Part shown: in pieces, positions 52,201 to 61,360 of the stretch
Numbering within the stretch: the stretch's first letter is position 1
Layout: each line of letters opens with the position of its first letter
Origin: Linderina pennispora
Lineage: Eukaryota; Kickxellomycota; Kickxellomycetes; Kickxellales; Kickxellaceae
Length of the DNA: 64,000 bases
Direction: 5' to 3'
NCBI RefSeq assembly: GCF_002104995.1
Contig: NW_024468255.1
Location: 558,001-622,000, forward strand
Translations under genes and position numbers: made by a program
The notes under the pieces: generated by a model
Told to the model about the DNA's origin: nothing
Databases searched by the model: none
What the model saw: the letters and a program-made list of their open reading frames with translations, nothing else

Positions 52201-53186
52201 TGTCGCACGCCCTGCAAAAGCTGTTTGTCCTGCCCCAACACCCACTTGGCCCCGCGCCGCTCGCCCAGCTGCAGCTTCCGCCCCGCTCCGCTCCCCGCCA
52301 TTACCTTGCCCGTGGGCTTTGGTGGCGAGTAGTATTTGTACGGGTGCTGCCGCAGCTGCTGCCGCTGGGGCGGCGATGACGAGAGCAGTGCCGGGGACAG
52401 AATCGCCATCTGATTGCCCACAGGCACTCCGATCCCATGCCGCTTCGCAAACCCCTGCAAGGGATATGCCCGCTTGCTGCCCCGCTGGCTGCTCAGCATC
52501 GGCGAATCCCCCGCCCGCTGCCCCTCGCGCTTCGCCCGCACATTCGCTATAAACCGTGCGTCAGGCGTCACCTGCGACCCGCCCACCGCGTCTGGCCCGG
52601 CCGGATCCGACCCCAGCACCGTCTGTAGCGTATCCAAATTCACATCCATTGCTGCCGCTGTACTGCTAGCTGCCACAGGTGTTGTTGCCGAAATCACCGC
52701 ATTGTTTGTCTGCCCTGAAACCGAATCAAGGTACTGGAATAGGCTGTCCTGAGCAATCATCGACGAGGATGGATCCGGAAACCACTCCTCCGACGTCAGT
52801 GGGTCCGTCTGCAGCATCTGCGACGACGGGAGCCCCGCCAGCAGTTCCTGGATCAACGTGTCGCTCTGGTCAGCCGCCACGTCCTTGTTATTCTTGCGCC
52901 CCGTGCCTTTAGTTTTTGCCTTGCCGCGCCCACGCGTCTTACTGCTCGTGCGCTGCCGCGGGGTAGGACTCTGCATGCTGGCCAGAAGCTGCGACGTGCT
53001 CGACATGTCCATGCCAGGTGGCAGCATTAGCCCGCTGTTTGGCGGCACTGCTGTTGGCGTCACATTGGCGCTGCTTTGTGTATGCCGCCCTATGCTAGCC
53101 ACCGATGTTGGTGTGTGCAGGGGCTGTGCTGGTGGTCGTGGTGCGATGTTTGCGTGCCGAATCGGCATCCGCTGTGACTGCCCCAT
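49281..53186 (-). CDS. GON4L/YARP-like Myb/SANT nuclear regulator
   Basis: 1301 residues. The N-terminal 300 are low-complexity with a Lys/Gly-rich patch likely to act as a nuclear localisation signal. A Myb/SANT-like unit lies at about 315-375 (GAKWVLGQDKQLLQGVRQ, WEAIAQCVSGEG, ARQCQRRWAVMYG). An Asp/Glu run encoded by GAC/GAA triplet repeats is at about 670-690. At about 865 the block YLFTAEQMAQLRDQQAQNF matches the GON4L/YARP helical region. The C-terminal block (RIHFMQAEDALLLMGLRLFG, then CKTASQLRNRMNNLRAR) is the SANT-like end of that family. Animal GON4L represses transcription with histone deacetylase complexes; a chromatin role here is inference. Assignment rests on these two C-terminal blocks. 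Confidence 0.72.
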   Translation of the reverse strand: MGQSQRMPIRHANIAPRPPAQPLHTPTSVASIGRHTQSSANVTPTAVPPNSGLMLPPGMDMSSTSQLLASMQSPTPRQRTSSKTRGRGKAKTKGTGRKNNKDVAADQSDTLIQELLAGLPSSQMLQTDPLTSEEWFPDPSSSMIAQDSLFQYLDSVSGQTNNAVISATTPVAASSTAAAMDVNLDTLQTVLGSDPAGPDAVGGSQVTPDARFIANVRAKREGQRAGDSPMLSSQRGSKRAYPLQGFAKRHGIGVPVGNQMAILSPALLSSSPPQRQQLRQHPYKYYSPPKPTGKVMAGSGAGRKLQLGERRGAKWVLGQDKQLLQGVRQQRWSGNGPARDPADFGDDDWEAIAQCVSGEGVARTARQCQRRWAVMYGHLGEEILEFVDNPPTPSAANTPRASDTPGDLLMSSPPFLAARGGSRQLSDIAELPLEEATKQLVVHGESSPEMEVALSSPEDALRPQGDGVPGELANIDLTRRWEMPVYCQLVADVVQAMSNPNSQAAKAVRKYSGRGQSASTSATPTSMVLAVSEQQPQPLADLLGIPITTSATMPVVTAKESMAPAAGQSAGPLDMSTIDQDMDVYLQFLQSLTNDQSDLLLTSTAPGSSSAGGISMAGVDSAGADWAGLFDSTAAIPATMALGGTSNLASQPGQGDAQQSKIVEMGNGDEDDANDDDFVLNDEDDEDDEDDDEDDDDMASLFAGTPKVGRAGEAKDGEVMWGKADAAGGGGGQPLLADPFLQQLLDMPTPTPKPQKAAAAKTPSKTGQSESFLASRQLMNPVASLLDLNAAAKRGGSAKTPRKRKKKSASASIVRALAAASAVEMDGGTGEAGVGTEVDGLYQDALQDGESIDVQEESLQADNSEYLFTAEQMAQLRDQQAQNFQLVTQAFLLACAESGPHDARARHWKRQLDCLALRHSLGTREAPDAMLSGGLHRFSALIESAERRRARTGHAGVTESGQPAPNPASFFAIPGITAAVPGLYEAVDEIHRAAQLTREVPGTAVVRSFGARMDFSPTCACTPVAAFRSAMALECVVPRLLDAVGHGKRRAADDPPRNDRPTQQRLAALPLRQPGGLPVLLPSAGAQPVPSAPRRAEPPADMRALREALRTQLRGFARDLHKVPRTRRRVFVQDAGGVPRLEWLAVATEPLGLPPAMHAVLGMLVRGMGFREPLTPRIVAVRKPKNRIHFMQAEDALLLMGLRLFGFDDIASLRVHLLPCKTASQLRNRMNNLRARRAPPNAVKDFCLRRIAPFTLEEEETLRVGVLVYGDEFRAVNQNFLVSRPTIALAQVWSHVRGDFA

Positions 53187-54061
53187 CCTGTATCTACTTA
53201 TAGCTCGCGTTTGTTTTTTGCTCGCTGGTTACCTAGCCGTTAAGAACTGTACAGTGGCCACAATGTGTAAGACGTAGAGTGCGAATGGACCAACGCGTTG
53301 CTTGTTTACAATAGGGGAACCTTAACCCCTGGCGAATGCAAGAAAAAGAAACAAGAATTGCAAGATCAGATTGTAGAGGAAGCGAAATTAGCGTTGATAC
53401 GAAGGAAAGTAAAGCAGAAAAACGTTGCGTGGGACCGTCAACTCGCCTGCTGCCGTCTTTCAGCACATGAAAAATGGGCCGTAATAATTTTTCATGAGGC
53501 GCCAGTTTGCCCCACCTTTTTCGCCGCATAACGCGTACGACTGGCGCTAGGAACCTGGACGAACGCGATTCGCGTCGCGCATGAGAATCCGATGCCTGAT
53601 CGGGGAATTCCTGAGCAGCATTTCACTTTTGGGGAAGGCCCAACTCAGCGGATGCCTCATACATTACATGCCACCCAACAAATCTGCGCTTTATTACTCC
53701 CTCCACCCATATCTTGACTCTACTGGATGAACACTGTAAATACGAGCCAAATTGCTGCCTGTTGCATATCGGCCACTATTCGAGACTGTAGTCAAAAACT
53801 ACCTCCAGCTGCACTAACTCGATTAAGAATACACATTCACCCCCACAATGTAGGGAAGTGGCTGTACATATTATGACATTGTTTAGCATAATTAGCAACA
53901 GATATTGCTATCTATAAGTAATATTGAATCGCTTCATCCAACATTGCCCCTTGTCAGCAGCTACACCCCCCACATAAGCAACATTCAGATATATACCGAG
54001 TTTGATCCTGGACCTTGGCAAGATCAGCATCTGTCACACATTGGCTGCAGGATATCAGTCG

Positions 54062-54952
54062 ATAAAGGTATGCCACCTTCTCATCCATCCTGCATTAATA
54101 TACCTGGTTGCTTTTTTGGTGCTGGGATCACCAGAAAAAGAAACTGCAGCCAGATCACAGTTGAAAACAGGGGTGGAGACACACATTCTGTGCCATCAAG
54201 GCAGAAACAAGCACCTGTGCATACCTCCTACCAAGCATACTCACTTACAGCAGGGGGAAATGTCAGAAGAACAAACTACAATCCTGCTGAGTATATTTTT
54301 GTGTTTCTCTAAGCAGTGGCCTACCTGTTCACCTGTGCTTCTGTATCGCCCTTCCTGCTCATGCTCCAATAGTCTGCCAGAATACCATTGGCCTGCCAGA
54401 TAACCCTGGTTTTTAATGTCTTTGTATGGACATACCAGCTTTTCATACTTTTCTCAAACCCCTGTATTCTTCCTTCTAGCATACTAACTGGCATGTCCTA
54501 GAAAGTGCATGGCAGTTCAAGATAGAACATCCCACAGAGGAGCTGTACAAGCATGAGTACTCCTCAGATGCTATCCAAAAACCAGTTGCCTAAGAGTCCA
54601 TAGTCTACAAGGTTGCCATGCTCAGTCTAGTCTACTACACACTACCTTGCACTATCAATTGGCACAACCTAGTAATACTCAATTTGGCAGTGGCCATCAC
54701 TGACAAGGGCATACTTGGTAACATAGTGGCATAGCTTACCTTGATCAGAAGAGTATTTCTGAAGTACTCAAAGTGACTATCAATAAGGAATATGCTGAGT
54801 TAACCTTATACTAGGCACCCAGTTGGAGGCTGATGCTGTCTGATGTCTGCACTGACAAGACATTTGATGTGGGTGGCCTCTGCTAACTTCTTTGTCACTT
54901 GCCTCATATGGGGAGCTATGTGATCAATGGCACACAAATCTCAGAGGTGAAT
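54062..54952. other. CpG-depleted decayed segment
   Basis: Across 891 bases I count a single CpG (54347), with none from 54349 to 54952, while GC content is moderate and TG/CA are plentiful. Flanking genes are CpG-rich. This is the expected product of long-term cytosine methylation and deamination of a silenced repeat. Confidence 0.7.
54483..54803 (+). pseudogene. Decayed coding relic, family unknown
   Basis: One plus frame reads for over 100 codons (WQFKIEHPTEELYKHEYSSD, then SIVYKVAMLSLVYYTLP and NLAVAITDKGILGNIVA). It is broken by TAA at 54591, TAG at 54732, TGA at 54774 and TAA at 54801. The first three stops are each one C-to-T change from CAA, CAG or CGA. I do not recognise the protein; a remnant of a repetitive or mobile gene family is likely given the CpG loss around it. 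Confidence 0.4.
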
Positions 54953-56861
54953 CGCTTGCTATAGGACTATTATCTAGTGAATCAGTATATCTGCTTTTGC
55001 AATTACTATATATCCTATTTGCCTCGTCTGTCCTGTTAGTATTTTACATTCACAAATCTCATTTTACATGCAAAAGAGACAGAGAATAGCTCAAATCATG
55101 ATATACAGTCTTTGATATTCTAAAACTAGCCAGGTACTTTGTGCAGTGCATTGGCACCACAAGCTGACATCATTATTTTTGGTGTTATTTACCAATATAT
55201 GCCGTTCTCTTGTTAGGAACTGGTGCAAGGATAATTTCAAAGGAATTTGTGCCCACTATCTCCTTCATTCTTCATAAAGAAATTGCCTATTACAGTTTTG
55301 ATCTAAGATGGAGTAGTTTGTTGGGTGATATTCAGGGTTAAACGGCCAAATTTAAATATCAAATGCCTCGAATACTTCAGCCTACTTCTCTGCGATTGTC
55401 ACTTTCTCTGTTTGATGTCATATCTCTGATTTTCCCATTTCAATTTCAATAATCAGTATCTGGAGGTATGAAATCAGCACATGTGTTCAGTACAGTTCCA
55501 TCAATCAACTATATTCTGGATATATATTTGACATTTCTATTTGAAAATATTGATACTTATAGTGGGCCACAAAGAATGCATGAGGTGCAGCAAGAGACTA
55601 CATCGTGCTATGTTTGATATAACATGTCTTTTGGCTCACTCATTCCAGATATCGATTTACTGAGCCGATTGAGCCACAGATAAGCGACAACTATGCTTTT
55701 GTGATGAGGCTTAGCACACTAAACATGCCACCTGGGACCAAAGCCCACCGTTTACTCTTGGTCGAGTGCAGCCTCACCTGACAGGGTCTATCGCATATGG
55801 TCAAAACAAAAATGCAATAACAGCCTGTCCATACAGAAACAGATCGGAATCAAGCATGCCTTACAATCCAGAAGACGGAGCAATGCATGGGTGATATGGA
55901 AACTGAAGTGATAAGGGCTCGTAGAGTAAGGTGACTGGAGCGTATGCAGCACTACACATCAACCCTCAGCTTAGTCGGGACAGTAGAAAATATCTCGCAT
56001 CTGTCCTACTCCTTCTCAGATCCCGGTTATTTTGCTGGAGCACTCGAAATTGAATTCACATAACAGAGACCCTATACATTGTTTTCTTGACCATTCTGCC
56101 TCCTGTTTGGCAATCCTGTGGATACACAGCAACAACGCCACAAACTGGTAGCAGTGCGCACTTTCCACACTAGCTGGATCTATTATCGGAATAATATGGA
56201 TTCCATAACATTTTCCTCCCTATTTTCTCACACACGACCCGTATTAGCATCATAATATCTCATCGATAGGAAAGTCAAGATCATGGTCACCTAGCGTTCG
56301 AGTGCTTTGGTTTCAAAGAGTGGTGGGTACGAAGATAACTTTCTTGGTTTCGAGGAAAAACAATCGGCATTCTGACCCTACACAGATATTTTCAGAGAGC
56401 ATTTAAAGAATGCAAAATGGCCAGTGTATTCTTCGAGCCTTGTTTAAAAGACACTTACCACAAAAACACGCTACCAGCGTCAAAACTAGTAATACTTTGC
56501 TGTCGTCCAAGAAACTTGAAAACAGCCACCGCAATTGCACTCCTGGTGAGTATGTGAAGCCACTAGCACAGCTATCAAGCTGTTTTCAGGTCGTCTCACG
56601 AAACTAGATGCCCCACAGAGTTCAGAAATTATATTGTGGAATAGTGAAGTATTGCTCAGGTAGTGATGTCTGCATCACCTTGTTTCTATAATGAGAGTGA
56701 AAATGAAGGTAGATGTATTTTAAAGTTGCTCGATCAATTCATGCTTCGATACTGCTAGGTTCAAATAATAGCGTTCGCCAAAGTCCCTAGCAGGTTTGTA
56801 TGCAATTCGGACAGATAGTTACAAGAAGCGTGTATGTATATCCAACAGAGCCGACTGATAT

Positions 56862-58628
56862 CTAGCTAATCAAGAAACTCTGCTTCGTGTTGCCGGTAAT
56901 GGGCGTGATAATCGACCGGTGAGGGTCATCGACGTCGACTGGATACAGGAAGAATGCAAGTGCAATGATAAAGTATGAGCTGAGTAACATAGCACCTTTG
57001 AGCCAGTTTGAGCGGCCGTTCATGATCAGGTAGTTGATGACCAGCACCGATATGAGCATGGTGTTTGTCTCAAAGTCGTCAAAATACAGAGTCAGCGGCT
57101 TGTTCATGACCCAGGCAATTGTGATCAGCACAGGGAGCACAAACAGCGCCATCTGCATCGAGCTGCCAATCGCCACTGTAATGCACAGGTCCATCTTGTT
57201 TTTGATCGCAACTGTTACTGACATCGTGTGCTCGGCCGCATTGGCCGCGATTGGCAGCAGAATCATACCAACGAACGTATGGCTGATGTTGTACCGCGAT
57301 GTCAGCTCCTCGACGCTGTCTACCAGGATATCAGACGACAGCGCAACGAGCCCAGAGACCAGCGCAAGCAGCACGCATGCGATCCACAGCTTTAGCTGCG
57401 GCTCTGTGTGGTGGATCGACGGAATCTCAGGCTCTGTCTCTGTTATCACCGCCTTGCCCCTAGGTTCGACCCGTGTAATACCCAGTGTCCTGTATTCGAT
57501 GCTAGCTTCATCCATGAAGCCTTGATCGTGCATTTTCTGCGTCTGCGAGCCATCAAAGAGATCGCTGTGGGTCTTGAGCTGGAACACCAGGAACAGAATG
57601 TAGACGACAAGCAGAATCAACGCGGTGCCGCGCGACATGACCAGGATCCCGTTGGTAATCTCGCCACGCGATGCATGTACGCCGTGGTATGCTGCTGGGA
57701 TGATCATGCTCAGGACGCTCAGCGCCAGCAATGCGCCAGCACACTGTGCGGCCTCAGCATGGAATATCTGGACACGATGGCGGACCCCGCCTGCGATGAA
57801 CGCGCAGCCGAGCATAAACAGCGTGTTGGAAAGCACACTGCCAATCAGCCCGGCCTGCACAATCCGGTACTCCTCCTCGATCAATGCGATGACGGCCATG
57901 ATAAGCTCGACGGCATTGCCAAACGATGCGTTCATCAGCCCACCCCACGTCGGGCCCAGCCTTAGCGAGATCTCTTCGGTTGCAAAGCCCATCAGCGCCG
58001 ACAGAGGGATGATCGCGAAAAAGTTGAGCACAAACTTGGCGGTCACCGGCCAGTGTAGATAGTGTGCCAGGTATCCGATTGGCACCACAACGATCAAGAT
58101 GTTCATCCATGACGCAAATGTGATGTTGCGCAGCGACTGGCCCACCGTCAGCCCGAGGGTGGACCCCTGGTCGAACCCATCGTCGTCCATACGCGGTGAC
58201 ATGGTAGTACAGCGCGCTACACGCCGCCGAAGAGGCCGCGAATTGAGCAGGTCTGGCGAATCTGTCGATTCGGCACGCGATCTCGAGTATTGGAGCCCCT
58301 GGTGTGTCAGCCGCGGTGTCAGATTCGTAGACGACCGATTGGTCAGTGTGCGGTTCAGGGTGCCGTCATGGGACAATGATTTGAATTTGTAGTTGGTGGC
58401 GTGGCAGTCCATGGGTTTGAGCTGCTGTGCACTGAGGATCTCTGTGCATGGCCGTGGTTTGCTATGGCTAGAGCGGACACTGTTCGCGCAACTACATGCG
58501 CTGCTGGATACCTCGGTGCCCTGCTCCGGGCTACTTATGTTCTCATATGGCCATCCAGACCGCCAGGTCAAAACAGCGCCAGCGCTATCAGAGGCCCGAC
58601 GGTCACGCTCACCCATGCGAAGAGTCAT
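56862..58628 (-). CDS. Vacuolar Ca2+/H+ exchanger (CAX/Vcx1 family)
   Basis: 588 residues. About 11 hydrophobic segments surround two CAX alpha-repeats: c-1 FGNAVELIMAVIAL (about 236) and c-2 AANAAEHTMSVTVAIKNKMD (about 463). The c-2 entry has Ala where many members have Gly. The protein moves Ca2+ into the vacuole in exchange for protons. Before the first membrane segment there is a hydrophilic extension of about 160 residues, rich in Ser and Arg with a short Cys-Ser cluster; yeast Vcx1 (411 residues) lacks most of this. A later Met (in the MSPRMDDDG segment) could be an alternative start, since ATG 58628 is merely the first in frame. Confidence 0.9.
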   Translation of the reverse strand: MTLRMGERDRRASDSAGAVLTWRSGWPYENISSPEQGTEVSSSACSCANSVRSSHSKPRPCTEILSAQQLKPMDCHATNYKFKSLSHDGTLNRTLTNRSSTNLTPRLTHQGLQYSRSRAESTDSPDLLNSRPLRRRVARCTTMSPRMDDDGFDQGSTLGLTVGQSLRNITFASWMNILIVVVPIGYLAHYLHWPVTAKFVLNFFAIIPLSALMGFATEEISLRLGPTWGGLMNASFGNAVELIMAVIALIEEEYRIVQAGLIGSVLSNTLFMLGCAFIAGGVRHRVQIFHAEAAQCAGALLALSVLSMIIPAAYHGVHASRGEITNGILVMSRGTALILLVVYILFLVFQLKTHSDLFDGSQTQKMHDQGFMDEASIEYRTLGITRVEPRGKAVITETEPEIPSIHHTEPQLKLWIACVLLALVSGLVALSSDILVDSVEELTSRYNISHTFVGMILLPIAANAAEHTMSVTVAIKNKMDLCITVAIGSSMQMALFVLPVLITIAWVMNKPLTLYFDDFETNTMLISVLVINYLIMNGRSNWLKGAMLLSSYFIIALAFFLYPVDVDDPHRSIITPITGNTKQSFLIS

Positions 58629-59842
58629 GAGAAATGTGCGTGGGTTCCTAGACAGAGTTTTCTAGATGCAAATAGGGAATGTCGTGAGAATAGACGTGCA
58701 AGATAATGAAAGAGTTGAGGGCTGGTGGATGAGGGAAGGATGCCGTATGCGCGTCTAGAAAACTCGAGAAGTCGTAGACGGCCAGCCGATGCCAGTCCAA
58801 TATGAATATCTGACTATTCCGCTTTTATGGCCAGTGTGGGTTGTATTGGGTTCAAAGTATTGCCCAGAGCGTTGGGTATGGAAGGCAGTTGGCGATAAGG
58901 GGATGCGTGTATATTGGTGCGGAGACGAACAGGAAATAAATTAAAGCGGGCAGGGAATATGAGATGGCGAAAGGCGGTGGAGAGAAAAAAAGAGAATTGG
59001 ATATGAGATAGAAGCTGCTGGTCATATATAGCCAGCCTCAAACTGGCTGCTGTTCGGGGATAATATTGCTAGAGTCACAGCAATGGAAGTCCGAATGGTG
59101 GAAGACAATGCGGTGTTCAACCAAGAAGGCAAATGGCGCAAGCTGTAGTCAGCCCCTCTTTGTCCCGCGCCAGCAGTCCAGCCGTTCCAGCATTCCCTTG
59201 TATATCGCAGGCTGAACGTTGCTTGTAGCGACAAAGGCGCTTCAATTGATCCCGACAGTAGCGGCAAGCGGTAGGGAGAATGAGTGAACAACCTGCCGCT
59301 TACCGTTCCTACACACTGCCCACTGCAAGCGCCTAAGATGCTTATCGGTAGACCAGAACCGTAGCAAGGCGAGGGAATAGAGCGGGTAAATTGCATTTGC
59401 GCCGTGCTTTGGCTGCCGTCAACAATAGTTTATTGCAGCGCCTCTCCGTGACGTATCAACCCCCTGGTTTCAGCTTTGCGCTGTGCAATTACAGCCCTCC
59501 CTCCTCCTTTCATTTCTGAGCACCGCTCGCAGTAGCACTTGCCACTTCATTGAAATCACTCTGCCCCCTCTCTCCCCCATTCGGAATCGCAGTTTGCTAT
59601 GTGCTTCGAGTGCAAGTCAGCGGCGGCAGGCACCCCTCCCCATTGTCAATAGACACCGCTGCCAAGGCGGTTGTCAGGGCATGTGTGGCGCTCCTGGGTC
59701 TTACTGCTTGCAAAGGCAGCGGTGATCCAGGCGCCATGCCCACCGATCCGCCATAGTCCTTTAGCAAACGTCACTATTCAGATTCAGCATATTCGGATTT
59801 ATAGGAAAGGAACAGCGTGTGCTGGGTACATTAAGGCGCGGC
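58629..59842. other. Spacer, no gene supported
   Basis: Upstream region of the exchanger gene at the left (an A-rich patch near 58980), then mixed sequence with short frames only. The right end is 3' to the HIG1-type gene. Confidence 0.5.
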
Positions 59843-60259
59843 CTAGCTGTCCGCGGGCTTTGTGGCCTGGGGCTCGGCAGCAAAGACACTGGCAGCCTCC
59901 TTCTGCTTCTCCAGCCTGGCAGTCAGCTTGGCGATGGCCGGATCGACCTTATCTGCGCCTTGCTGCTCGGCGGCCCGCGCCTCCCGCTCCAGGCGCTCCC
60001 AGTTGATTGGCCGGACATCTTGCTTAGGCGTCTTCTCTACGTCCTTGTTGCGCATGAATCCGTAGCCAACCAGGGCGGCCACTGTAAGTCCTTGCATGAC
60101 AACGCGGCCGCGCATGCCCCACTGCGACTGCTTGAATCGGCCACGGTAGACACCGATTGATGCGTACGTGAAGGCGGCTATTGTTGCCACGGTGCCGACA
60201 GCGACCAGCGGCTCGTCCTTTAGGCGTCCGACAACCGAGGTAGAGGAGTTGAGGACCAT
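59843..60259 (-). CDS. HIG1-domain mitochondrial protein (Rcf1-like)
   Basis: 138 residues from ATG 60259; frame codons before it include no ATG. Residues about 15-75 form a HIG1 domain: KDEPLVAVGTVATIAAFTY, a short basic turn, then the signature Q-(x3)-R-(x)-R-(x3)-Q seen here as QWGMRGRVVMQ, then a second membrane helix (TVAALVGYGF). The Rcf1 group supports respiratory supercomplexes and cytochrome c oxidase in the inner membrane. The C-terminal 60 residues are a charged, probably coiled-coil tail (WERLEREARAAEQQ), as in fungal Rcf1. Assignment to Rcf1 rather than Rcf2 follows from size and tail. Confidence 0.88.
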   Translation of the reverse strand: MVLNSSTSVVGRLKDEPLVAVGTVATIAAFTYASIGVYRGRFKQSQWGMRGRVVMQGLTVAALVGYGFMRNKDVEKTPKQDVRPINWERLEREARAAEQQGADKVDPAIAKLTARLEKQKEAASVFAAEPQATKPADS

Positions 60260-60660
60260 GATTGCGATAGAAGAAGAATACAAAGTAATGGAAGTACTGG
60301 AAACAATATCTGCAGTTCATGCGATACACAAGATACGCGGGGGTGGGTGATCTGGCCTTTTGCGGAGTTGGGCTGAGGATTATGGCCAGACGTGAGGGCA
60401 ATTTTGCTGCACCGACATCAGGCGATTAGAGACGGCCTTGCTTCCGGCTTAGGCTAAGCGGCACACAGCAGAGTGGTGCGTGCTGTCGAGTGGACCCTGA
60501 GGACTGAAGCGTGGTGAACTGCTGAATAAAATGCATGTGAATTGCACCAGAAAATGATATCGTGAAACACCTAAAAATTTAAATAAAAAAGCTATTCGTC
60601 GTTTAAGCCCGGCGAGTCGCCCGGAAGACCCCTATATTCTAGACACATACCTCCTGACAC
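60260..60660. other. Short spacer between two minus-strand genes
   Basis: 401 bases: promoter of the HIG1-type gene on the left and 3' UTR of the small orphan gene on the right. An AAATTTAAATAAAAAAG stretch lies at about 60573. No other feature seen. Confidence 0.5.
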
Positions 60661-61224
60661 CTATGCTTTGCTATGTGGTGGCGGCTGGGGTGCAGGCTCG
60701 GAAAGCAGTGCCTCCAGGTTCTTCCGCAGATTGGCCAAAGGACCACGGATCACATTAGCAATGCTCTTCGGGTCGATGGTCTTTAATATCTTCTGGTAGC
60801 CCGTCAGTGCCCGCAGCAGATACTGGCGCACGGGGCCAGACAGACTCACGATGAGGTTTGTCACATCAGCCTCCGACATCTCTTGCTTTGTCCTGGGAAG
60901 TTCGGCCAGTGTAGACCCCTGGATATTAGAGTTTGGCACAGGACTGGGTATGGCGGGTTGCGCAAACGCTCCTGGGGCGGGCAGTACTGCGGCAGGTGAG
61001 GCCACTGCCGGTATTTCCTTTCTCGCTGACCTGGATCTGCCCCAGGAACCAAATAGTGAGTACCACCATGAACTGCTCTCCTGTTTCTGCGACTTGATCT
61101 GGTTTGGATCAGAGATCACTGAGAGCGGGAGGTAGGCTGTGAGAGGCTCGTAGTAGACAACTGCACCAAGTGCAGTGGAGACGGCCGCCATTACTGACAC
61201 GGTTCTGGTAGCGGAAACCCTCAT
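60661..61224 (-). CDS. Small orphan protein with N-terminal membrane segment
   Basis: 187 residues from ATG 61224, unrecognised. The N-terminus (MRVSATRTVSVMAAVSTALG) has two Arg followed by a hydrophobic stretch to about residue 25, which fits a mitochondrial or membrane anchor. A Trp-containing segment SSWWYSLFGSWGRSRS is followed by a Pro/Ala linker, then a helical C-terminal half (VTNLIVSLSGPVRQYLLRAL, then IRGPLANLRKNLEALL) and a Pro-rich end. An upstream in-frame ATG at 61512 would give 283 residues, but the TATA element at 61352-61360 lies between the two, favouring the shorter form. A tandem 18-bp repeat sits directly before the chosen start. Confidence 0.6.
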   Translation of the reverse strand: MRVSATRTVSVMAAVSTALGAVVYYEPLTAYLPLSVISDPNQIKSQKQESSSWWYSLFGSWGRSRSARKEIPAVASPAAVLPAPGAFAQPAIPSPVPNSNIQGSTLAELPRTKQEMSEADVTNLIVSLSGPVRQYLLRALTGYQKILKTIDPKSIANVIRGPLANLRKNLEALLSEPAPQPPPHSKA

Positions 61225-61228
61225 TCTG

Positions 61229-61272
61229 GATAGCAAGTATACTGGTGATAGCAAGTATACTGGTGATAGCAA
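61229..61272. repeat. 18-bp direct repeat just upstream of a start codon
   Basis: GATAGCAAGTATACTGGT occurs twice in tandem (61229-61246 and 61247-61264) with a third partial copy of eight bases. It lies 5-48 bases upstream of the ATG at 61224 on the minus strand, in the predicted 5' UTR, and would be in frame if translation began further upstream. Confidence 0.85.
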
Positions 61273-61351
61273 CCGATATGAGAAAGATAGGAAATGTTTG
61301 CGGAATAGAGCAGCTTTCGCAAGCAGAATGCCGGGCAGGTAAATGCGGGAA

Positions 61352-61360
61352 CCTATATAA
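61352..61360 (-). promoter_or_regulatory. TATA box of the small orphan gene
   Basis: Minus-strand TTATATAGG about 130 bases upstream of ATG 61224 and downstream of the alternative ATG 61512, which supports the shorter protein. Confidence 0.5.

Larger units (their letters stand above)
53187..56861. other. Long gene-free spacer
   Basis: About 3.7 kb, AT-rich, without a supported intact gene. It contains the CpG-depleted stretch and decayed frame described separately (54062-54952). The left part (53187 to about 53650) is upstream sequence of the GON4L-like gene. The right part (about 55100-56860) has only short frames and is the 3' side of the exchanger gene. Confidence 0.6.

Noticed and set aside
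53905-54403. Overlapping plus frames of 135 and 133 codons as a possible gene
   Set aside because: They lie in the CpG-depleted decayed segment, start without a promoter and show no domain; treated as part of the relic sequence.
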